DNA from: Muribaculaceae bacterium
GTDB lineage: Bacteria > Bacteroidota > Bacteroidia > Bacteroidales > Muribaculaceae
Direction of reading: 5' to 3'
Assembly: GCA_017962285.1 (NCBI GenBank)
Contig: JAGCVR010000073.1
Span: 1-8,280, forward strand
DNA length: 8,280 nucleotides
Part shown: positions 1 through 7,787 of the stretch, in pieces
How the letters are laid out: every line of letters starts with the position of its first letter
Numbering within the stretch: position 1 is the stretch's first letter
The notes under the pieces: generated by a model
Databases searched by the model: none
What the model was told of the DNA's origin: nothing
Seen by the model: the letters and a program-made list of their open reading frames with translations, nothing else
Position numbers and translations under genes: made by a program

Positions 1-1775
1 TCTGGAACTTCAATCCCAAGCAGATAGAGCGCTCGCTTAATCACGTCAGCAACCATACCTGACAGACGCAGCCTGAACGAGCGAACCGCCTCATCCTCTT
101 CGCGGAGTATGCTGTGGTCGTGATAGAACTGATTGTACTCCTTTGCAAGGTCATACACATAGTTCGCTATCAGCGCAGGACTGTAGGAATCCCCAGCTTC
201 ACGCACGCACGTTGCGAAATCGGCTATTTTCTGAATCAGCGATATCTCCTTTTCCGTTGGCATGATGGGTGCGCAACCTATCTCTATACCACCTTCTACG
301 GCTTTGCGCTGAACCGAGCGGATACGGGCATAGGTATATTGGATGAAGGGTCCGGTGTTGCCATTAAAGTCGATTGATTCCTGTGGATTGAACAGCATGT
401 TTTTGCGCGGGTCCACCTTCAGAATGAAGTATTTGAGCGCGCCAAGACCTATCTTGCGCAACACGTCTTCACGTTCTTCGGCGGGAACGCCCACAAGTCG
501 TGACGGGTCATCGCTCATGCGCCTTGCTGTTTCAATCATTTCATCCATCAGTTCGTCGGCATCCACCACGGTTCCTTCTCGTGATTTCATCTTTCCGTTT
601 GGCAGTTCCACCATTCCATAGGAGAAATGTATCAGGTCCTTGCCCCACTTGAATCCCAGGCGGTCCAGAAGGAGAGAAAGCACTTGGAAATGATAGTTTT
701 GCTCATTTCCCACAACATATATCATGCGGTCGATGGGATAGTCTTCGTAGCGCAGTTTTGCCGTGCCTATGTCCTGTGTCATATACACCGACGTACCGTC
801 GCTGCGCAGCAGAAGCTTGTGGTCGAGTCCTGCATCGGTCAAGTCAGCCCACACCGAGCCGTCTTCTTTCCTGTAGAAAATTCCTTTTTCCAGTCCTTCG
901 AGCACTTTTTCCTTGCCCTCAAGATAAGTCTGGCTCTCATAGTAAATCTTGTCAAACGACACACCCATACGGGCATAAGTCTCGTCAAATCCCTTATACA
1001 CCCATTCATTCATCATTCGCCACAAGCTGCGCACTTCCTCGTCGCCGTCTTCCCACTTCTTGAGCATGGCGCGTGCCTCTTGCATCAGCAGCGAATGCTT
1101 CTCTGCTTCCTCTGGTGTAAGGCCCTTGGATTCCAATTCCTTAAGTTCGGCTTTATAGTGCTTGTCAAAGAGAACGTAGAAATCTCCTATCAGGTGGTCG
1201 CCTTTCTTTCCGGTGCTTTCAGGTGTTGCGCCATTGCCCCATTTCAGCCATGCGAGCATGGATTTGCAGATGTGAATACCGCGGTCATTAACGATATTGG
1301 TTTTCACCACCTTATGCCCATTAGCCTCCATTATGCGCGACAGACTGAATCCAAGCAGATTGTTGCGGACATGCCCCAGGTGCAGAGGCTTGTTGGTGTT
1401 TGGCGACGAATACTCAATCATCACCAGGTCGCTCTGGGGTGTTGCAGGAACAAAGCCGTAATTCTCGGTTTCTGCCATACCACGCAGCACATCGCACCAG
1501 AATGTGGGTTTTATGGAGATATTCAAGAAACCCTTAACCACGTTGAATTTCTCCACTGCTTTGCAATTCGCCACAAGGTATTCACCTATCTGCTGCGCCG
1601 TCTGTTCCGGAGATTTGCGTGATGCGCGCAAGAATGGGAACACCACCACTGTTTCATGTCCTTCAAATTCCTTTCGCGTGGCCTGCAGTCCCACTTGTTC
1701 GGGTTCTATTTCAAGTCCGTAAAGAGATTTCACCGCATCCGCTGTTGCCTGGGCAAGTATTTTTTCCACTGTCAT
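1..1775 (-). CDS. argS: Arginyl-tRNA synthetase (class Ia), C-terminal end cut by the window edge
   Basis: Cytoplasmic enzyme that charges tRNA-Arg with arginine using ATP. I translated the frame by hand: it is open from the ATG at 1775-1773 to base 1, giving 591 full codons. The N-terminal tRNA-contacting domain covers roughly residues 1-115. The class I signature HLGH is at residues 132-135, in the context NKPLHLGHVRNN. The second signature, KMKSR, is at 395-399 in the context GKMKSREGTVVDAD, typical of ArgRS. The DALR-type anticodon-binding domain begins near residue 475, around QYTYARI. The visible protein ends in GIEVP, close to the usual C-terminus of Bacteroidales ArgRS (about 590-600 residues), so only a few residues should be missing. 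The start is the first ATG after an A-rich leader with no Shine-Dalgarno sequence; a promoter lies 33 bases upstream. Identity is very secure. Confidence 0.97.
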   Translation of the reverse strand, partial: MTVEKILAQATADAVKSLYGLEIEPEQVGLQATRKEFEGHETVVVFPFLRASRKSPEQTAQQIGEYLVANCKAVEKFNVVKGFLNISIKPTFWCDVLRGMAETENYGFVPATPQSDLVMIEYSSPNTNKPLHLGHVRNNLLGFSLSRIMEANGHKVVKTNIVNDRGIHICKSMLAWLKWGNGATPESTGKKGDHLIGDFYVLFDKHYKAELKELESKGLTPEEAEKHSLLMQEARAMLKKWEDGDEEVRSLWRMMNEWVYKGFDETYARMGVSFDKIYYESQTYLEGKEKVLEGLEKGIFYRKEDGSVWADLTDAGLDHKLLLRSDGTSVYMTQDIGTAKLRYEDYPIDRMIYVVGNEQNYHFQVLSLLLDRLGFKWGKDLIHFSYGMVELPNGKMKSREGTVVDADELMDEMIETARRMSDDPSRLVGVPAEEREDVLRKIGLGALKYFILKVDPRKNMLFNPQESIDFNGNTGPFIQYTYARIRSVQRKAVEGGIEIGCAPIMPTEKEISLIQKIADFATCVREAGDSYSPALIANYVYDLAKEYNQFYHDHSILREEDEAVRSFRLRLSGMVADVIKRALYLLGIEVP

Positions 1776-1808
1776 ATTGTCTTGTTTTTTAGTTTCTTTA
1801 TTGAACGG

Positions 1809-1841
1809 CAAAGATACACACTTTTCAGCAATTATCCCTAA
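1809..1841 (-). promoter_or_regulatory. Bacteroidota-type promoter of argS
   Basis: On the minus strand, bases 1816-1809 read TATCTTTG, an exact match to the TAnnTTTG -7 element of the Bacteroidota primary sigma factor. The -33 element is weak: the best candidate is TTAG at 1841-1838 (consensus TTTG), 21 bases upstream. Transcription should begin just downstream of the -7 box, giving an untranslated leader of roughly 25-30 A-rich bases before the argS ATG at 1775. This is the only good promoter match I found in a non-coding gap of the window. It fills most of the 85-base space (1776-1860) between argS and the helicase gene, where I see no terminator hairpin. Confidence 0.7.
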
Positions 1842-1860
1842 TTTATGAAATGTTCTTTCG

Positions 1861-4800
1861 TCATTTTACTTCGGCCACATTCACAATCTTGCCTTTTTCC
1901 ACATACCACACATACCCTTCCACGTCGCAGTCAAGAGCGGCATGAATCCGCTGCGCGTACTCACGGACTTGGGCGATGTATTCGTAGCGTTCTTCGCCAC
2001 CGAATTTATAATCCACAACTATTGCGTGGCCGTCGGGGCGTATCACCACGCGGTCGGGGCGCTTGTTGCGGTCTTTCCCGTCAATGCCCTTGATCACAGT
2101 ACGTTCGTTCAGCACCTTGTTGTCTTCGGCAAACCAGTCGCGGGTCTTTTCATCGGCAAATATATCCGCTAATTTTTCGCTCCACTTCACCACACCCTCT
2201 TTTGTGAGGTATCCCCGGCTCAGGCAGAAGCGCAACGCACGCTCTTTATCGCTGGCACAGTTAATCCGGCTGAAAAGCGCATGCAACCGCTCACCTCGCA
2301 GACGGGCGCTCTCGCCGGTTGGCAGCTGAACCTTCACTTTGTCAGCACTCATCACATCACCAGTGAGCATAGGCATGAGTTCCTTTATCACGACGTCATT
2401 ATCTGCTGATTTTTCTTCAAACTTTTCAGTGGCCGCACCGGTTTCGAACTCATGCACTTTCACTTTCTCCGATTCACCTTCATCGGTTTGTATTGTCAGT
2501 TCAGACTCAGCCAATGTCTTTCCCATCGAATTTAGGCAGTCGAAAATCATCTTCCCCGACCCTCCGGCATTTTTCGCAAGCATAAAGGCGTGCAGTTCCT
2601 GCTTTGGGCGGGTCATCGCCACATAAGTCTTGTTCATGTTGTCAATCAACGAGGACTCCTGCTCGGTAGCCTTCAGCGAAGCAAACGATTCCACGAGTGA
2701 TGCCGCATTGGAACTGACCGGAACTATGGGCGGCACATCGCATTCATCTGCTATGTCAATTACACCTTTCACCTTCTCAATCCAATCCTCTCTTTTCACC
2801 CAGATAGTGAATTCCTTTGAATTAATCATTTTCCAGTTCACGAACGGCAGAATCACACATGGAAATTCAAGTCCCTTCGATTTGTGAATTGTCATCACCC
2901 TCACTGCGTTGGCTCCGGCAGACGAACTCACAGCAAGTGAATCTTTTTTCTGGTCCCAGTAGCGGAGAAATTCCCGCAGGGTGCCACTGCCCTTGCTCTC
3001 AAAATCGTTCACCAGGTCTTGAAGTGCAAGCAGATATTCTGTTTCTTGACTCTCTTTGCCATTCTTGTCAATCACGAGTGTTTTCATAATCTTGTCCACC
3101 ACGTTACCCAGCGTCAACATTTCCGACTTCGGGTCAGGCAGATACTCCTTAATTGACGTCATGTATGTATCCTGTGTCTGAACAGCCGTGCCCACTTCCG
3201 AAATGCTGTCGGTCAAAATCTTGCCATAATCGCGCGCACCTTCGGTATTCTTCACATTGCGCTCAAAAACACGCAGAAGTTTATAGAAACGCTGGTCGGC
3301 AAGGAGACACTTATTAACAGCTGCATCCTCTTCTTCCTCGTTGAACCCAGCACGGCAACTCTCCACATACCGAAGCACACTGATGATTATCTTAACAGAA
3401 GGGGAATTCTTCAACAGAAGAGACTCACCCGACACGACGTTGATGCGCTCTTCCTCCGTGCTGCATTGCTCATTGTAACGGAGCAATGTCTCCACCACCA
3501 TGTCCCCTTCATAATGCTTATTTACTAAAATTGCGATATCGCCATCGCCAAAACCACGCTTCTTTATTCCATTTATTTCGTCAACAAGTTTATCCAAAAC
3601 CAGATTCTCGAATTCTGCATCTTTGAGACCTTTTTCATCATCACCCTTCCCGCCGATAAACACCAGCCGCACATACCCCTTGGCATTGGTTTTCTCTGCC
3701 TTTTGTTCTATATTGGCGTAAGTACTTCTTAACTTGGGAAACTCCGCTCCGTTCATTTCACGAAGCTTCATGAACAATTCATTATTGAAATTTACCACGG
3801 CGGGGAAAGTGCGCCAGTTGCTCTTCAGAGTTTCAACTTTGCAGTACTGCGGAAAATCCTGTTCTATTTTCACTCGCAGCAAGTCGGGGTTGGAGTTGCG
3901 GAAACGATAGATGCTCTGTTTTTCATCGCCTATTATGAGACTTTCCTTCCCTTCCGACAAACTATCGGAGAGCAACTCCTTGAAATTGCCATACTGCATC
4001 TCACTTGTGTCTTGAAACTCATCGATGAGGTAGTTGTTAATCCAGGTTCCGGTGCGCTCATACATAAATGGCACCCCACTGTCAATCACACGTTTTATCA
4101 ACTCGGTTGTGTCGCTGATAAGGAGCATATTGTTATCGCGGCGGTAATCCTCCAGATGACGCATAATCTGACCAAGAATGCCAAAATTGCCTATTGCTTT
4201 AAGCAACCCTTTGCAGAACAAATAGTAGTCATAACTTTTGATGATATTCTGCGTCAGTTCCACAAGTTTCTCTTTGTCAGATCCAGAAAACTCCGATTCT
4301 TTTCCACTCTTGAATTGCTTATCGATGTTATCAATCGTTACTTGTTTTAGCGTATTAAAGGTGGTATCTTTCACTTCATTCACGCGAATAATACCTTTGT
4401 TTATCCTTATCTTCACAGATTTATTCCCACTCAGAGCATCAATTAAGCCAGAACTTTCTGCAAAGTCTTTTAATTTTTCCTGCGATTTCGGGAAGTTCTC
4501 TTCCCATTTCTTTTTTGCCTCGGCTACGGTCTTCTGAAAGCGGGCAATGGCGCTCACCCCTTTTCCAGAGCCCATATCGCTCATATACGCCACTATAGCA
4601 TCATTGTTCTTGCGGAAAACCTCCTTGTTGATATTCAAGGCGTATTCAACAAAATCGTCCTTCTCGCCAAGGCGGAACACATTCCAGTCATTACCTCCCT
4701 GAATCTTCTCCTCGATAAATCTCTGCACCCAGTCATTCACTTGACTATTGGCGCCTCGCCCGAGCGATAAGAAAAAATCGCGAACCGACGACTGCAACGC

Positions 4801-5247
4801 AAGTTTCTCGTCAAGCTGAAGTTCATATCCCGAATCTTTATCCAGGTCGTAGGCGAAAGAGCGCAGTATTCGCTGAAAAAACGAATCAATGGTGCTCACA
4901 TTGAACATGGAATAATTGAACAGGATGTCGCTCAAGGCCTGGCCGGCAGCTTTCTGAACCTCTGCTATGTCATCAACGAATTCTGTCTTGAAATCATCAT
5001 AAAACTGCCCTCGGCCTTCGCTCACCATGCCAAGTTCTTTCACGATGCGCTGCTTCATCTCGTCTGTCGCAGCATTTGTGAACGTTATCGCGAGCAGATG
5101 CTCGTGATAGTTGCGCCTGCCGGGCACAATTTCATATTTTCCTTTTCCATTCGGTTTTCCTATCAAATACTTTATGTAGGTCTTGGCAAGGTTGAAAGTC
5201 TTTCCAGAACCTGCACTCGCCTTGATTATTCGCATCGGCTGTCCCAT
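1861..5247 (-). CDS. addA: AddA-like UvrD/SF1A helicase with C-terminal PD-(D/E)XK nuclease domain
   Basis: Helicase-nuclease subunit that should unwind and degrade DNA ends to load recombinase at double-strand breaks. Numbering is from the ATG at 5247 (1128 aa). SF1A helicase motifs appear in order: Walker A ASAGSGKT (10-17), motif Ia ITFTNAATDEM (54-64), motif II DEFQDTS (409-415), motif III GDEKQSIYRF (440-449), motif V MTIHKSKGLEFP (785-796), motif VI VAMTRP (876-881). The RecB-type nuclease follows: LHALF with H989, RPDRV with D1065, DYKFG with D1079 and K1081, then a YIAQVREYA helix. All catalytic positions look intact. Length and layout fit the AddA/RecB family of Bacteroidota. AddA is favoured over RecB because AddAB is the form known in this phylum, but no AddB is visible. 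Start choice is uncertain: an in-frame TTG at 5268 and an ATG at 5235 are alternatives; the latter gives the short MRIIKASAGSGKT N-terminus and has GGGA six bases upstream. The gene starts about 29 bases after the aroB stop. Confidence 0.9.
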   Translation of the reverse strand: MGQPMRIIKASAGSGKTFNLAKTYIKYLIGKPNGKGKYEIVPGRRNYHEHLLAITFTNAATDEMKQRIVKELGMVSEGRGQFYDDFKTEFVDDIAEVQKAAGQALSDILFNYSMFNVSTIDSFFQRILRSFAYDLDKDSGYELQLDEKLALQSSVRDFFLSLGRGANSQVNDWVQRFIEEKIQGGNDWNVFRLGEKDDFVEYALNINKEVFRKNNDAIVAYMSDMGSGKGVSAIARFQKTVAEAKKKWEENFPKSQEKLKDFAESSGLIDALSGNKSVKIRINKGIIRVNEVKDTTFNTLKQVTIDNIDKQFKSGKESEFSGSDKEKLVELTQNIIKSYDYYLFCKGLLKAIGNFGILGQIMRHLEDYRRDNNMLLISDTTELIKRVIDSGVPFMYERTGTWINNYLIDEFQDTSEMQYGNFKELLSDSLSEGKESLIIGDEKQSIYRFRNSNPDLLRVKIEQDFPQYCKVETLKSNWRTFPAVVNFNNELFMKLREMNGAEFPKLRSTYANIEQKAEKTNAKGYVRLVFIGGKGDDEKGLKDAEFENLVLDKLVDEINGIKKRGFGDGDIAILVNKHYEGDMVVETLLRYNEQCSTEEERINVVSGESLLLKNSPSVKIIISVLRYVESCRAGFNEEEEDAAVNKCLLADQRFYKLLRVFERNVKNTEGARDYGKILTDSISEVGTAVQTQDTYMTSIKEYLPDPKSEMLTLGNVVDKIMKTLVIDKNGKESQETEYLLALQDLVNDFESKGSGTLREFLRYWDQKKDSLAVSSSAGANAVRVMTIHKSKGLEFPCVILPFVNWKMINSKEFTIWVKREDWIEKVKGVIDIADECDVPPIVPVSSNAASLVESFASLKATEQESSLIDNMNKTYVAMTRPKQELHAFMLAKNAGGSGKMIFDCLNSMGKTLAESELTIQTDEGESEKVKVHEFETGAATEKFEEKSADNDVVIKELMPMLTGDVMSADKVKVQLPTGESARLRGERLHALFSRINCASDKERALRFCLSRGYLTKEGVVKWSEKLADIFADEKTRDWFAEDNKVLNERTVIKGIDGKDRNKRPDRVVIRPDGHAIVVDYKFGGEERYEYIAQVREYAQRIHAALDCDVEGYVWYVEKGKIVNVAEVK

Positions 5248-5276
5248 TTCCAGTAATTTTCTTAACAATTATAACA

Positions 5277-6323
5277 TTACAAATGCAGCAGGTCGCAATA
5301 AATGTCAAGTGCCGCTTTCATATCTTCGGGTGATATTGACACATCGGTCTTGTAGTTCCCGCAATCGGCAAGCAATGTGCAGTTTATCTCGCCCGAAAGA
5401 CTCTTCTTGTCGTGGGCCATGAGCGAGAGCAGTGTGTCGTAGTCCTTGCAAGTGATGGGGAATGCACCGTAATTCTCAAGGACGAATGTGGCTGTCTGCT
5501 GCAAAATCCCGCTGGGAAACTTCATCAGCATATGCGAGAGAACAAGCTCCGTAACAAGTCCACACGCCACAGCATAGCCATGCGGGACTGGATTGTTCCG
5601 CCGCAACGCCAGCGACTCGAATGCGTGACCCACCGTGTGTCCCAGGTTCAAAGCCTTGCGAAGTCCCTTTTCTTCAGGATCCTGCATCACGATTTGTTCT
5701 TTTATGTGCACCGATTTCCGAAGCATCTCCAGCATTTTTTCCGCATCCATATCTTGAACAGGGTATGTGAGAAGTTCATGCAGATGTGCCTCACTGTCGA
5801 GCAATGCGTGTTTAATCATCTCGGCATATCCCGACAGAAATTCCCTGTGTGGCAAGGTGGCGAAAAACCGTGAGGAAATCACCACTGCATGTGCCGGTGC
5901 GAATACCCCTATCTCGTTCTTCAAACTGTGATAGTTGATTCCTGTTTTCCCCCCACCAGAAGCATCCACTGCGCCGAGCAAAGTGGTCGGCACGTTCACA
6001 AACTGCAAGCCTCGCTTGAATGTGGCTGCGGCAAATCCTCCCAAATCAGTAACCATGCCGCCCCCCACATTGATTACCAGCGAATGCCGTGTTGCCCCGT
6101 TAGTCTGCAAAGCGTCCCAAATGATTTGAGCCGATTCAAGATTCTTGTTCTCATCGCCTGCAGAAACAACAATTAGTTTGTCATGCTCCACATTCATTTG
6201 CGGCACAACCACACGGGCTGTATTCTCATCAGCAACAACAAAGACTCTGCTTGGATTCATTTCATGAATCAAAGCGGAGACTGCATCTTGCACTTCGTTT
6301 GTGAAAATAATTCTTTGCGCCAC
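5277..6323 (-). CDS. aroB: 3-dehydroquinate synthase
   Basis: Second step of the shikimate pathway: converts DAHP to 3-dehydroquinate with NAD+ and a divalent metal, in the cytoplasm. The 348 aa protein has the family's usual length. Visible motifs: the NAD-binding GGGMVTDLGGFAAATFKRG (87-105), PTTLLGAVDASGGGKTGIN (112-130), GYAEMIKHALL (165-175), NLGHTVGHAFE (226-236) and VPHGYAVACG (246-255). By analogy with known DHQ synthases the metal ligands are E168, H229 and H248; all are present, as are the active-site lysines of the GGGKTG and MIKH motifs. The start is GTG at 6323-6321: no in-frame ATG lies upstream before the previous gene, and the next Met is residue 22, which would cut into the first strand. 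The gap to the upstream HAD gene is 10 bases, so co-transcription and translational coupling are likely. Identity is very secure. Confidence 0.96.
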   Translation of the reverse strand: MAQRIIFTNEVQDAVSALIHEMNPSRVFVVADENTARVVVPQMNVEHDKLIVVSAGDENKNLESAQIIWDALQTNGATRHSLVINVGGGMVTDLGGFAAATFKRGLQFVNVPTTLLGAVDASGGGKTGINYHSLKNEIGVFAPAHAVVISSRFFATLPHREFLSGYAEMIKHALLDSEAHLHELLTYPVQDMDAEKMLEMLRKSVHIKEQIVMQDPEEKGLRKALNLGHTVGHAFESLALRRNNPVPHGYAVACGLVTELVLSHMLMKFPSGILQQTATFVLENYGAFPITCKDYDTLLSLMAHDKKSLSGEINCTLLADCGNYKTDVSISPEDMKAALDIYCDLLHL

Positions 6324-6333
6324 AACCGATAAC

Positions 6334-7071
6334 TTATTTCTTAAAACCTATTACCGACAGGACATCGGGCAATTCCTTGGCAAAATCTTCCATCGATGGG
6401 AACACAAGGTCGGCACCAGCCTTGAGCAAATCTTTCTGGGGGATGGGGCCTGTGGTGATTCCTATGGTGAAGCATCCGGCGGCATGACCTGCCTGAACGC
6501 CAAGCGGAGCATTCTCTATCACCATGCACTGATTTGGCTTTGCCCCCATTTTCGACATTCCCTTAAGATATGGCTCAGGATTCGGCTTTCCGTGACTCAC
6601 ATCAGCAGCGGTGATTCGCTCTTGAGCGAAAAGCTCGGGAAAATCGCGGTCAACCCTCTCAAGTACCGACTGCTGGCCGGAACCAGTCACAAGCATGCGC
6701 GCTACACCATGCTCTTTCAGGATTTGCAGCACGTCCCTCACGCCTTCAATAACATTTGGCTCACCCAACTCATGAAAATAGCGTGTTTTCACCTTATAGA
6801 GGGCAACGGCTTCGTCATTGGTGAGAATTTTGCCGGCACGCTGGCGGAAAAGCATTTTCAGCGTTTCGGTCCCGGTCATGCCCTCGTACGCATAAAACTC
6901 ATCGCGGGTAGCCTTTATACCGTTTTTAGTCATCAATTTATACCATGCACGTGTGTGATTCTTCATGGAATCATAAAGCACCCCGTCCATGTCGATCAAG
7001 GCAGTGGTAATCTCCAGACTCTTGTGACCTGTAAATCGCAGATATCCCGTAATTGCTTCTTGTAGATTCAT
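6334..7071 (-). CDS. HAD-superfamily hydrolase, subfamily IA (phosphatase or beta-phosphoglucomutase-like)
   Basis: Probable cytoplasmic phosphatase acting on a small phosphorylated metabolite; the substrate cannot be read from sequence. The 245 aa protein shows all HAD motifs: motif I DMDGVLYDS (27-35, nucleophile D27 and acid/base D29), motif II VTGSG (128-132, T129), motif III with K162 in HGKPNPEPY, and motif IV VIENAPLGVQA (184-194). The four-helix cap between motifs I and II (about 35-105) is the C1 type of beta-phosphoglucomutase-like phosphatases. Motif IV has Glu-Asn (186-187) where many relatives have Glu-Asp. About 26 residues precede the catalytic Asp, more than in typical short HAD enzymes. 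The ATG at 7071 follows an A/T-rich 26-base gap with no Shine-Dalgarno and no recognisable promoter, so it is likely read from upstream. Its closeness to aroB does not by itself place it in the shikimate pathway. Confidence 0.88.
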   Translation of the reverse strand: MNLQEAITGYLRFTGHKSLEITTALIDMDGVLYDSMKNHTRAWYKLMTKNGIKATRDEFYAYEGMTGTETLKMLFRQRAGKILTNDEAVALYKVKTRYFHELGEPNVIEGVRDVLQILKEHGVARMLVTGSGQQSVLERVDRDFPELFAQERITAADVSHGKPNPEPYLKGMSKMGAKPNQCMVIENAPLGVQAGHAAGCFTIGITTGPIPQKDLLKAGADLVFPSMEDFAKELPDVLSVIGFKK

Positions 7072-7097
7072 TTATTATTCTATTGGTTTCTGATTAT

Positions 7098-7787
7098 TTA
7101 GTGTATTGTAACATGAAAACAACCTTGTTTTACTTCATATTTCACATAACATCGACCCTGTTGACGATAATCGTAAAGTATTTCTGCAAGAATATTCTTC
7201 AAGTCTTCCTCGTTCACGACAAACGACGGGTCAAGACTGTGAAATTTTATCCAACTGATATCAAAAGTGGTCCCATAGAGATGGCAGGACCGGTCAGTGG
7301 CATTAATGTTTCTTTTGCGAAGATGCTTAACCGTGTAATTGGTCCGCGTGAGGCTTGTTACACGAATCCTGTATTCGTGGCCTCCCCTCGACCTTACCGT
7401 ATCTGCAAACGAGCGGCCTATTTCACTCAGCAGATTTGCCGCTTTCGACACAAGAAATGGAACCGACGAAGTGAGCGAGTCCACAACATAATCATCATTT
7501 GTCCTGATTCGCAAAATCGGTTTTGAAAGTCCGAAAGCAGAGCCCAATGATGAAATTGGCTCAAAACCGTTTTCCTCGGCAGCAACCAACTGCACATGAT
7601 TACTGTCGTTGAAAATCGTTTTCAACCGTCCGGGGACCACGTTGGTGCGTATCCTGTGTACAACCACAGCCGTGTCGGTACTTGTGCTGTCCCGAAGTTC
7701 CGAGACATCAGATTTACCGCCACAGCCCACAAGTGCACTCGCCAGTGTCACTAAAAGCAACAGTATTATTGACGAATACGATTTCAA
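7098..7787 (-). CDS. DUF5715-like lipoprotein with M15-type zinc-peptidase signature
   Basis: Predicted envelope lipoprotein of 229 aa. It has a signal peptide: KSYSS, a hydrophobic run ILLLLVTLASA, then lipobox LVGC with lipidated Cys22, followed by a Ser/Thr/Asp-rich linker. The globular part starts near residue 85. RIRVTSLTRT (140-149) and SCHLYGTTFD (167-176) resemble the DUF5715 family of Bacteroidales as I remember it. SCHLYGTTFD fits the SxHxxGxxxD pattern of LAS/M15 peptidases, suggesting H169 and D176 as zinc ligands and H225 (CFHVTI, 223-228) as a third. These peptidases cut peptidoglycan stem peptides, so a periplasmic cell-wall role is an inference. The usual ExxH glutamate is absent at -3 from H225; E218 is nearby. 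The start is TTG at 7787, overlapping the stop of the upstream gene; an in-frame TAA lies about 12 codons upstream with no ATG between, and the signal peptide begins right after the TTG. Confidence 0.8.
   Translation of the reverse strand: MKSYSSIILLLLVTLASALVGCGGKSDVSELRDSTSTDTAVVVHRIRTNVVPGRLKTIFNDSNHVQLVAAEENGFEPISSLGSAFGLSKPILRIRTNDDYVVDSLTSSVPFLVSKAANLLSEIGRSFADTVRSRGGHEYRIRVTSLTRTNYTVKHLRKRNINATDRSCHLYGTTFDISWIKFHSLDPSFVVNEEDLKNILAEILYDYRQQGRCYVKYEVKQGCFHVTIH
7784..7787 (-). other. TTGA stop/start overlap joining nitroreductase and lipoprotein genes
   Basis: The minus strand reads TTGA here: TTG (7787-7785) starts the lipoprotein and TGA (7786-7784) ends the nitroreductase. This is the TTG version of the common ATGA overlap and implies that ribosomes ending one gene reinitiate on the next. 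No Shine-Dalgarno-like sequence stands out in the preceding bases, which fits coupling and fits the phylum. Confidence 0.75.

Noticed and set aside
627..1622. Long plus-strand open frame (331 codons)
   Set aside because: It lies antisense to argS in the codon-aligned register; the argS protein is unmistakable and the plus-strand translation has no recognisable motif.
5248..5268. TTG at 5268 as start of the AddA-like gene
   Set aside because: It adds seven residues (LRKLLE-type) to an N-terminus that in relatives begins just before ASAGSGKT, and two in-frame ATGs follow closely; kept only as an alternative.
5412..5873. Plus-strand open frame of 153 codons
   Set aside because: It is antisense to the conserved C-terminal half of aroB and shows no domain features.
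6301..7065. Plus-strand open frame of 254 codons
   Set aside because: It is a shadow of the HAD hydrolase and the aroB start; the minus-strand protein has all four HAD motifs.
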